Assembly: GCA_027040785.1 (NCBI GenBank)
Contig: JALULG010000144.1
Coordinates: 1-7,884 of the forward strand
Source of the DNA: a bacterium
GTDB taxonomy: Bacteria; Patescibacteriota; Patescibacteriia; JAACEG01
Reading direction: 5' to 3'
Length of the DNA: 7,884 bases
The translations under genes were made by a program, and so were the position numbers. The notes under the pieces were generated by a model. That model was not told the origin of the DNA and did not search any database. It saw only the letters and a program-made list of their open reading frames with translations. Position 1 is the first letter of the stretch, and each line of letters starts with the position of its first letter. Shown here one piece after another: positions 1 to 6,413 of this stretch.

Positions 1-1
1 G

Positions 2-862
2 TCTTATTTTTTGCTTATCGTGTTATTGTTAGAACTTTTTTCACCAAAACAAAGTTTTTTAAATAATAAAAATAATTATCAAAATTTTAAACAAATAAAA
101 AATATCGGAGTTTTTGTGGAAGCAAAAAGCGCGATTGTTTTTTCTGAAAAAGAAAAAAGAATTTTGTTTTCAAAAAACAAAAAAAATCAATTACCGATTG
201 CCAGTATTACAAAATTAATGTCTGTTTTGGTTTTTTTGGATCATAATATTGATTGGGAGCGAAAAGTAAAAATATCTCAAAAAGATTTTCGTTATGGAGG
301 TTTGATGCACTTGAGTGTTGGGGAGGAAGTTAATTTTAGGGATTTGTTTAATTTGATTTTAGTTTCTTCCGATAACACGGCGGTTATCAGTTTTATGAGA
401 GGGTTGGGGATTTCTGAAAAAGATTTTGTCGCTTTAATGAATCAAAAAGCTCAAAAATTGGGAATGAAAGACACTTTTTTTGCCGATCCCACCGGTTTGA
501 ATCCTCATAATGTTTCAACTGCTTACGATTTGGTAATTTTGGGAAAAACGGCTTTTTCCAATGAAATGGTATTGTCCGCTTTAAATAAGAAACAATATAT
601 TTTTAGACCGAATAATAAACGAAAAAATAAAATAGCTTATTCAACCGATAAATTATTAAACAGTTTTTTGAAAGATGAAAAATCCGAATATAAATTGATC
701 GCCGGAAAAACCGGATATTTAGATGAAGCCGGGTATTGTTTTTTAGCCAAAGCGGAAAATTCAAAAAAAGAAAAAATAATTGTGGCGATTTTAGGGGCTA
801 AATCAAACAAAGACCGTTTTCAGGAAACAAAAAATTTAATTTGGTGGGCATATAATAAGTAA
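2..862 (+). CDS. Serine D-alanyl-D-alanine carboxypeptidase/endopeptidase, peptidase family S11 (5' end outside window)
   Basis: Penicillin-binding-protein-type peptidase that trims or opens peptidoglycan stem peptides outside the membrane. The three active-site motifs of the family are visible, numbered from the TTG at position 11: SITK at residues 65-68 (Ser65 nucleophile, Lys68), SDN at 120-122 and KTG at 233-235. A typical family stretch, ADPTGLNPHN, lies at 158-167. The reading frame is open to base 2, and the TTG at 11 falls inside a hydrophobic run (LIVLLLELF) with no basic residues before it. The start of the signal peptide is therefore probably upstream of the window and the gene is partial. 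The protein ends about 48 residues after KTG, so it lacks the C-terminal beta domain of E. coli PBP5 and resembles the shorter PBP7-like endopeptidases. Carboxypeptidase versus endopeptidase activity cannot be decided here. It lies 70 bases upstream of the DUF2339 gene on the same strand. Confidence 0.9.
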   Translation, partial: SYFLLIVLLLELFSPKQSFLNNKNNYQNFKQIKNIGVFVEAKSAIVFSEKEKRILFSKNKKNQLPIASITKLMSVLVFLDHNIDWERKVKISQKDFRYGGLMHLSVGEEVNFRDLFNLILVSSDNTAVISFMRGLGISEKDFVALMNQKAQKLGMKDTFFADPTGLNPHNVSTAYDLVILGKTAFSNEMVLSALNKKQYIFRPNNKRKNKIAYSTDKLLNSFLKDEKSEYKLIAGKTGYLDEAGYCFLAKAENSKKEKIIVAILGAKSNKDRFQETKNLIWWAYNK

Positions 863-932
863 TTTTAAATAAATATTTATAAATTATCATTAAAAATAGA
901 TTTATTATTTAATAATAATTTTGTTAAATTTT

Positions 933-3071
933 ATGGACACTAACGAACAACAAAACAATTTTGCTTATGACGAGCAAAAAGAAAAATTAAATGTTTCCGA
1001 AGAGGAAGTTCAATCAACTCCTCCTCCGATTTCAAACACCGGACTAAATCTTAATCAAATTATTGAAAAGTTTATTCCCATTATAGGCGCTTTGTTTTTA
1101 GTTATTGGAATAGGTTACTTTATTTACACGACGGCTTGGATTCATTTTAATATGGTTACTCGCTTAGGTCTCGGTTTTTTGTTGAGTATTGCCATTATTG
1201 GCGGTTCTTTTTCTTTTTCGGAAAGATTAAAATATCTTACCGATGTCGGGATTGGGGCAGGTATTTTATTGCTTTATGGAACTTTAATTTACGGTTCTCG
1301 GGGGACAGATATAACTCAGGCCTTAATTCCTGAAGTGGTAACGCTTTTTACGGCTTTTCTTTTTATTATTGCAATTGCTTATTTTTCATCTTTGAGAAAA
1401 TCAAAAGCCATTATTGTTTTGGGGATGCTGGGCGCTTATTGGACGCCTTTTGTAATCGGACAAAGCAATACTTGGGCGCAAAATATATCTTTTAACACTT
1501 ATTTAATTTATTTTACGGCGGTAAATATTGCTGTTTTTCTTTTGGGGAGGGAAATTTCAATTAGAAAGATTATTCCTTTAAATATAATTGGCTTATTTTT
1601 TGGGACTTCGGTTTTATATTACTTGTCTTACGCGAACGAAATCAATAAAAATTATTCGGATAATTTTTTTACCGGACATGTTTTTACGGGAATTTTGTTT
1701 ACTCTTTTGGTAATTTTTACGATTTGGAGCATTCTTGTTTCGGCCAAACAATTTGAAGAAAAAGATGACGGTTATTTGGCTTTGGGTTATTTAGCTCCCG
1801 TTGTTTGGTTTATTTACAATATTAATAAAATAAAAGATATAAGCGATATTGAAAAAGGAATTTTTTTCGCTTTAATCGCTTTAGCGTGTTTTTGGGGCTG
1901 GCATTTTATTCAGGGGATTAAAAATCGTTATCAGCATACCGCTTTATATATAGCCGGTTTGATTTCGGTTATTTTTTCTTTCTTTTCTTTTTTGCCGGAA
2001 TTGAATGTTTATTACAGCATGAGTATATCTTATTTAAGTCTTATTTTTGCCATATTGTTTATTTACCGACCGGATAAAATAGATCGTTTTGTCAGTTACA
2101 TTCTTGTTTCCGTTATCGGTTCTTTTCTTTCGGTTTTGTATATTTCGGATTCTCTTACTATTCATTTTAAATCTTTATATGTTATTGTGGCTCTTTTGCC
2201 GGCAATGTCAGCTTATTTTATCGCCAAAGAAGGTGAAAATAAAGAGATATTGCCGATTTCCAAATTCTATTCTTTTTTCTCTCTTTTGATAACTTTAATT
2301 TTTATTTTAGAAGATTTGTTTGATTATGTTGATTTTAATATTTTGTTTTTTTACATCGCTCCTTTTATAACATTGGGTTATATAGCTATTTTTAATAAAT
2401 ATTCCGAAGACATAAAAAGCCATAATTTAAAATCAAGCTTATTGAGAATGACAATGCTTTGGTTTGCTTTAGGTTATTTTACTGTTTTTTTATTTTTATT
2501 CGCAAGTGTCAGTTTGCCTCCCAAAGATTTATATATTTTTAGCCATCATGGTCAAAAATTTGATATGACTTTATTTAAAGGTATTATGGGAACAATGATT
2601 TTGTTTTTCGGTCTTTCTATCAGTAGGGCGCTTCAAGAAGAACAAACAGCCAAAAGACCCTCTTTTGTTTTGGTTGTTTTTGCTTATATCAGTCTTATTT
2701 TAACCGGTAATTATATTATTAACGGTATTATTAATGATTTCGGTTATAAATTGGCAAATTCCGGGATCAGGGCAACGGCGACCACTGTTTGGTGGGCGTT
2801 GATAGCGATTTATATGTTAATAATCGGAACAAAAAACGGTGTTCGTTATCACGCGGAAAAAGTTTTGGGAGTGTTTTTGTTGGGAGTTACGATAGCGAAA
2901 ATCATTTTATATGATATATCTTCCGTAAATATGAGGGACAAAATTTTTATTTTTATGATAGTCGGGGGGCTTTTGTTGATTTTTTCTTATATTGCTCATT
3001 CCTTTAATTGGTTTGAAAAAAACGATGAAAATATTAAAAAAACCGAATCTAATAATTTTGAAGAACAATAA
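933..3071 (+). CDS. DUF2339-type polytopic membrane protein
   Basis: Large integral membrane protein of unknown function, 712 residues from the ATG at 933. An in-frame TTG four codons earlier (921) is possible, but ATG is preferred because it sits in the AAATTTT-ATG context shared with other genes here. Residues 1-45 are polar and acidic with a PPP patch and probably form a soluble tail. About 20-22 hydrophobic helices follow almost without a break, the first near residues 48-66. The pattern of a first glycine-rich helix (IIGALFLVIGIGYF), then RLGLGFLLSIAIIGG, fits DUF2339 (COG5373). So does the C-terminal block from about residue 612, with RATATTVWWALIAIYMLIIG, then KIILYD and GGLLLIFSY. The last 20 residues are again charged and soluble. 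The family has no established biochemical role; transport or envelope polymer handling would be speculation. No catalytic motif stands out. No terminator separates it from tpiA, but that gene has its own promoter candidate. Confidence 0.82.
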   Translation: MDTNEQQNNFAYDEQKEKLNVSEEEVQSTPPPISNTGLNLNQIIEKFIPIIGALFLVIGIGYFIYTTAWIHFNMVTRLGLGFLLSIAIIGGSFSFSERLKYLTDVGIGAGILLLYGTLIYGSRGTDITQALIPEVVTLFTAFLFIIAIAYFSSLRKSKAIIVLGMLGAYWTPFVIGQSNTWAQNISFNTYLIYFTAVNIAVFLLGREISIRKIIPLNIIGLFFGTSVLYYLSYANEINKNYSDNFFTGHVFTGILFTLLVIFTIWSILVSAKQFEEKDDGYLALGYLAPVVWFIYNINKIKDISDIEKGIFFALIALACFWGWHFIQGIKNRYQHTALYIAGLISVIFSFFSFLPELNVYYSMSISYLSLIFAILFIYRPDKIDRFVSYILVSVIGSFLSVLYISDSLTIHFKSLYVIVALLPAMSAYFIAKEGENKEILPISKFYSFFSLLITLIFILEDLFDYVDFNILFFYIAPFITLGYIAIFNKYSEDIKSHNLKSSLLRMTMLWFALGYFTVFLFLFASVSLPPKDLYIFSHHGQKFDMTLFKGIMGTMILFFGLSISRALQEEQTAKRPSFVLVVFAYISLILTGNYIINGIINDFGYKLANSGIRATATTVWWALIAIYMLIIGTKNGVRYHAEKVLGVFLLGVTIAKIILYDISSVNMRDKIFIFMIVGGLLLIFSYIAHSFNWFEKNDENIKKTESNNFEEQ

Positions 3072-3072
3072 A

Positions 3073-3101
3073 TTGCCTTTTTTTCTTTTATTTGTTAAAA
3101 T
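3073..3101 (+). promoter_or_regulatory. Candidate sigma-70-type promoter with extended -10, upstream of tpiA
   Basis: TTGCCT at 3073-3078 matches the -35 consensus TTGACA at four of six positions. After a 17-base spacer, TAAAAT at 3096-3101 matches TATAAT at five of six. TG at 3093-3094, one base before the -10 hexamer, gives an extended -10 element. A start near 3108 would leave a leader of only about 16 bases before the ATG at 3124. The -35 begins two bases after the stop codon of the DUF2339 gene. In such AT-rich DNA partial matches are common, so the support is the combination of hexamers, exact spacing and TG rather than any single element. Confidence 0.5.
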
Positions 3102-3123
3102 AATAATGTATTAAATTTTTTTT

Positions 3124-3891
3124 ATGAAACAACCATATATAATTGCCAACTGGAAAATGCAACTTAGTCTTAACGAAAGTTTGAGTTTATTTGGCGAAAT
3201 TGATGAGGTTTTGCCGGAAAAAAATAAAGCCAACGTTGTTATTTGTCCTTCTTATACAGCTCTTGCGAAAATAAATGAAATAAATACTCGTAAAAAAATC
3301 AAACTGGGAGCGCAAAATGTTTTTTGGGAAGAAATTGGGGCTTATACCGGGGAAATTTCCACTAAAATGTTGGAAGAGGTCGATTGTAAATATGTAATTA
3401 TCGGCCATTCAGACAGAAGGAAATATTTTAAAGAAGACGATGATGTTGTTCATCATAAATTAAAAACTGTTTTAGACAGTTCGTTGGTACCAATTGTTTG
3501 TGTTGGCGAAGATTTTCAACAAAGACAAGAGGGGAAAAAGGATTATACCATTATCAGCCAAGTGACAAAAGCTTTTTCCGGTATAGATTTTAAAGGTAAT
3601 GAAAAAGTAATTATAGCTTATGAGCCTGTTTGGGTAATCGGATCCGGCCAGGCCATCAATGCCGAAGACGCTGAATATATGCATGAGATTATTAAGCAAA
3701 CGATAATTGATTTGTTCGGGGTTGGTATTTTTGAAAAAATATTTAAAATTATTTACGGCGGAAGTATTAATGCCAAGATAGTGAAAACATTTTTAGTTCA
3801 GCCGAATATTGACGGCGTTTTAGTTGGCGGAGCCAGTTTGAACGCCGATAAATTTTTAGAAATTATTAAGGAGGCGAATGATATTTATTAA
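3124..3891 (+). CDS. tpiA: Triosephosphate isomerase
   Basis: Cytosolic glycolytic and gluconeogenic enzyme that interconverts dihydroxyacetone phosphate and D-glyceraldehyde-3-phosphate. The 255-residue length is normal for this single TIM-barrel enzyme. Catalytic residues fall at the textbook numbers: Asn9 and Lys11 in ANWKM, His95 in IIGHS and Glu167 in AYEPVW. The mobile loop 6 follows (PVWVIGSG, 169-175), then YGGSI at 211-215 and GVLVGGASL at 231-239 for phosphate binding. One oddity is GHSDRR in place of the usual GHSERR, an Asp at the nearly invariant position 97. The ATG at 3124 is preceded by a run of eight T with no Shine-Dalgarno site. The aldolase gene follows after 12 bases, so the two are probably cotranscribed and act on consecutive steps. 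Confidence 0.97.
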   Translation: MKQPYIIANWKMQLSLNESLSLFGEIDEVLPEKNKANVVICPSYTALAKINEINTRKKIKLGAQNVFWEEIGAYTGEISTKMLEEVDCKYVIIGHSDRRKYFKEDDDVVHHKLKTVLDSSLVPIVCVGEDFQQRQEGKKDYTIISQVTKAFSGIDFKGNEKVIIAYEPVWVIGSGQAINAEDAEYMHEIIKQTIIDLFGVGIFEKIFKIIYGGSINAKIVKTFLVQPNIDGVLVGGASLNADKFLEIIKEANDIY

Positions 3892-3903
3892 AAATTTAAA
3901 TTT

Positions 3904-4776
3904 ATGTTAGTTCATATAAAAGAAATCATTAAAGACGCCGAAAAGCGCAAATATGCGGTTGGGGCGTTTAATATTCATAATTTGGAATCTATTTTGGGAG
4001 TTGCTTCGGCCGCCAATAAAGCCAAGTCTCCGGCCATTATTCAAGTTTCAGAGTCAACTATAAAATATATGGGTTTAAAACCGGTGACCCATATTGTTTC
4101 CACGGTTGCCAAAAACATTGCTACACACATTCCAATCGCTTTGCATTTGGATCATGGAAAGAGTTTTGATTCTGTTTTTGAATGTATTAACGCCGGTTTT
4201 ACTTCGGTTCATATTGACGCTTCTTCTTTGCCTTTAGATGAAAACATCGCTTTAACAAAACATGTTTTGGAGGTGGCCAGACCAAGAGGTGTTTGGGTGC
4301 AAGGAGAGGTTGGCGCTATGGTTGGAGGGCATGGTTTGCAAGGCGGAACACTTGATATTCCGATTGCCAAATTTGAGGATGTTGTAAAATTTGTCAAAGA
4401 AACCGATGTTGATACAATTGCGGCCGCTATTGGAACGGCTCATGGTATTTATAAAAATGAAACTGTTAATATTCCATTGTTAAAAAGAATAAAATCAGAA
4501 ACCGAAAAGCCATTTGTTTTACACGGTAGCTCAGGAGTGTCTGATAATAAAATTAAAGAAGCGATAAAAAATGGAGTAAACATAATAAATGTAGGGACCG
4601 ATATAAAAGTGGCTTTTTCCGAGGCCTTGATTGATAATTGTTGTAAAAACAAAAAAGAAAGAGATCCGCGTAATTTATTAAGACCAACCATTAAAGCGGT
4701 TGAAAAAACGGTTTTGAAAAAAATGAACTTGTTTGGTAGTTATGATAAAGTAAAAGTTTTGGATATAGAAACTTAA
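3904..4776 (+). CDS. fba: Class II fructose-1,6-bisphosphate aldolase
   Basis: Zinc-dependent aldolase that cleaves fructose-1,6-bisphosphate to dihydroxyacetone phosphate and glyceraldehyde-3-phosphate, or condenses them. The 290-residue length fits the shorter class IIB group (B. subtilis FbaA is 285). Visible motifs are YAVGAFNIHNLE (17-28), HLDHG with catalytic Asp83 and zinc ligand His84, zinc ligands His180 (GTAHG) and His207 (VLHGSSG), Glu135 in GEVG, INVGTD (228-233) and DPR (254-256). Several positions differ from common forms: HIDASSLP where MIDGSHLP or MIDASHHP is usual, VQGEVG where VEAELG is usual, and a loop reading GGHGLQGG at 141-148. Tagatose-bisphosphate aldolases share this fold and are hard to exclude by sequence, but adjacency to tpiA favours the fructose enzyme. 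The ATG at 3904 directly follows AAATTTAAATTT, with no Shine-Dalgarno site within 25 bases. Confidence 0.93.
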   Translation: MLVHIKEIIKDAEKRKYAVGAFNIHNLESILGVASAANKAKSPAIIQVSESTIKYMGLKPVTHIVSTVAKNIATHIPIALHLDHGKSFDSVFECINAGFTSVHIDASSLPLDENIALTKHVLEVARPRGVWVQGEVGAMVGGHGLQGGTLDIPIAKFEDVVKFVKETDVDTIAAAIGTAHGIYKNETVNIPLLKRIKSETEKPFVLHGSSGVSDNKIKEAIKNGVNIINVGTDIKVAFSEALIDNCCKNKKERDPRNLLRPTIKAVEKTVLKKMNLFGSYDKVKVLDIET

Positions 4777-4816
4777 TTATTTAACCTTGAAAATCCATTA
4801 AACGTTGTAATTATCT

Positions 4817-5692
4817 ATGTATAATATAATTCCTTTTTTAATTATAAGTGTTAGTTTGTTGATTATTATAGTGATTATTGTTAGAAAATTTCCCGCATTA
4901 ACCTCCATAGATGTTGATTCTTTACATCAAGAAAAACAGAATAAATTAAAAGAAAAAATAGTTATCAATCGTATTAAGAGAAGACTTAATAATATTTTAA
5001 AATCAGTTAAGTTGGATAAAATAAAAACATTGTCAAAAGGAAAATTTAATGATTTTTATGAAAAATTATTGAACAAGGAAAGAGAATATAAGATTTTTCA
5101 TAAAAATAATCGCGCAGAAAAAGCCAAGGATTCAGATAATGTTTTGGAGCATCTTTTGGCGGAAGCAGAATTTTTATTAAAAAGTAATGATTTGAAATCT
5201 GCTGAGAAAAAATATATTGAAGTTATTTCTTTTGATCCTAAAAATATTAAAGCTTATGAAGGATTGGGGGAAATATATTTTAGACTAAGACAATTTTTTC
5301 AAGCCGAAGAAGTTTTAAAACATTTAATAAAAATAGACAAAAAAAACGAGAACGCTTTTTTTAGATTGGGCGAGATAAGTTTGGAAAAAGGAGATAAAGA
5401 TATTGCCAGGAAATATTTTTTAAAGGCAATAAAATTAAAAGATCATTATGCGCCTTATTTACTGTCTTTGGCAGAGGTTTGTCAATCTTTGGATTATAAT
5501 GATGAGGCCTTGTCTTATGCTAAACAAGCGGTTAATTTAGAGTCCAATAATCCAAAATATTTGGACAAATTGATTGAATTAAGTATTTTGGTTAATGACA
5601 AAACCTTAGCAAAAGAATCCTTAAAAAAATTAAAGGAAATAAATCCTCAAAATAAAAATATTTTAAAATATAAACAACTTTTAAAAAAATAA
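4817..5692 (+). CDS. Membrane-anchored tetratricopeptide repeat (TPR) protein
   Basis: Protein of unknown specific role, 291 residues. Residues 4-22 form a single hydrophobic helix. It has no charged residue before it and is followed by Arg-Lys, so the positive-inside rule places the rest in the cytoplasm. Residues 37-105 are a strongly basic linker rich in Lys and Arg. From about residue 109 to 285 there are roughly five TPR units of about 34 residues, with spaced alanine/glycine positions and terminal proline or asparagine turns (for example SFDPKN near 138-143 and INPQN near 275-279). TPR arrays act as protein-binding scaffolds. The architecture of one N-terminal helix plus cytoplasmic TPRs recalls LapB/YciM, but no C-terminal rubredoxin-type CxxC motif is present, so that identity is not claimed. 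The stop codon is four bases before the rnc start, implying cotranscription and probably translational coupling. The gene lies 40 bases after fba. Confidence 0.85.
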   Translation: MYNIIPFLIISVSLLIIIVIIVRKFPALTSIDVDSLHQEKQNKLKEKIVINRIKRRLNNILKSVKLDKIKTLSKGKFNDFYEKLLNKEREYKIFHKNNRAEKAKDSDNVLEHLLAEAEFLLKSNDLKSAEKKYIEVISFDPKNIKAYEGLGEIYFRLRQFFQAEEVLKHLIKIDKKNENAFFRLGEISLEKGDKDIARKYFLKAIKLKDHYAPYLLSLAEVCQSLDYNDEALSYAKQAVNLESNNPKYLDKLIELSILVNDKTLAKESLKKLKEINPQNKNILKYKQLLKK

Positions 5693-5696
5693 TATT

Positions 5697-6398
5697 ATGT
5701 CTATAGATTTTTCAAGGTTGGAAAAAATTTTCAAAACTCGTTTTAAAGATAAAAATTTATTTATCCAGGCTTTTACACATAGGTCTTATTTAAACGAACA
5801 TCCCAATTTTGAAGTTGGGCATAACGAACGATTGGAGTTTTTGGGAGATGCTGTTTTAGAATTGGCGATTACAAAATATTTGTATAAAAAATATCCGGAA
5901 TATCCGGAAGGAAAATTGACAAATTTAAGAGCGAGTATGGTTAACACCAAAATGTTGTCTGAATTATCAGAAGAATTAAATTTAGGCGAATTTTTGTTGT
6001 TAAGCAAAGGAGAAGCCAAAGACAAGAATAAGAAAGCCAGAGAAAGTATTTTGGCAAATACATTTGAGGCTGTAGTTGGAGCTGTTTATTTGGATCAGGG
6101 TTTTGAAGTGGTGGAAAAATTTTTAGTGGAAATTTTTGATAAAAAAATCCCTTATATCTTAAAAAAAGAATTATATAAGGACCCAAAAAGTCTTTTTCAA
6201 GAAATGTCCCAAGAAAAATACGGTATCACACCTCATTATGAGGTTTTAAAAGAAGAAGGACCGGATCATGATAAAATTTTTACAGTCGGTGTTTTTATCA
6301 GTAATGAGTTAATTTCCATTGGAGAAGGAAACAGCAAACAAGTTGCTCAGGTGGAAGCGGCAAAAAAAGGATTAAAAAAGAAAAAATGGAAAAAATAA
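5697..6398 (+). CDS. rnc: Ribonuclease III
   Basis: Endonuclease that cuts double-stranded RNA, in bacteria mainly during rRNA maturation and mRNA turnover. At 233 residues it has the usual two-domain layout. The RNase III domain spans about 1-155 and carries the signature NERLEFLGD at 43-51 (Glu44, Glu47 and Asp51 matching E. coli Glu38, Glu41 and Asp45). The second metal-site motif is NTFEAVVGAVYLD at 121-133, with Glu124 matching essential E. coli Glu117. The double-stranded-RNA-binding domain spans about 160-228, with DPKSLFQE, GPDHDKIF and GNSKQVAQVEAA. Asn121 replaces the Asp found at the E. coli Asp114 position. The extreme C-terminus is very basic (KKKKWKK). The ATG at 5697 comes four bases after the TPR stop, with no Shine-Dalgarno site. 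The neighbours differ from the lepB-rnc-era arrangement of E. coli. Confidence 0.96.
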   Translation: MSIDFSRLEKIFKTRFKDKNLFIQAFTHRSYLNEHPNFEVGHNERLEFLGDAVLELAITKYLYKKYPEYPEGKLTNLRASMVNTKMLSELSEELNLGEFLLLSKGEAKDKNKKARESILANTFEAVVGAVYLDQGFEVVEKFLVEIFDKKIPYILKKELYKDPKSLFQEMSQEKYGITPHYEVLKEEGPDHDKIFTVGVFISNELISIGEGNSKQVAQVEAAKKGLKKKKWKK

Positions 6399-6413
6399 TT
6401 AAAACAAATTTTT

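Noticed and set aside
878..883. TATAAA as a -10 element for a promoter of the DUF2339 gene.
   Set aside because: No TTG-like -35 lies 16-18 bases upstream and there is no extended TG. Similar hexamers are everywhere in this AT-rich gap.
861..885. Imperfect AT-only inverted repeat after the S11 peptidase gene, with a perfect 12-base palindrome at 869-880.
   Set aside because: It has no G-C pairs and no T tract after it, so it would be an unstable hairpin. Such palindromes are expected by chance in sequence of this composition.
2089..2289. Plus-strand 66-codon open frame inside the DUF2339 gene.
   Set aside because: It is an out-of-frame reading of a membrane-protein gene, hydrophobic only because of T-rich codons, with no independent start context.
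3187..3408. Minus-strand open frame opposite tpiA, and similar ones opposite fba, rnc and pilT.
   Set aside because: They lie wholly inside strongly supported genes, have low-complexity products with no recognisable motif, and follow from the AT-rich codon pattern of the real strand.
4787..4815. TTGAAA at 4787-4792 as a -35 for a promoter upstream of the TPR gene.
   Set aside because: The -10 position would be ATTATC or AATTAT, a poor match, and the transcription start would fall at or after the ATG at 4817.
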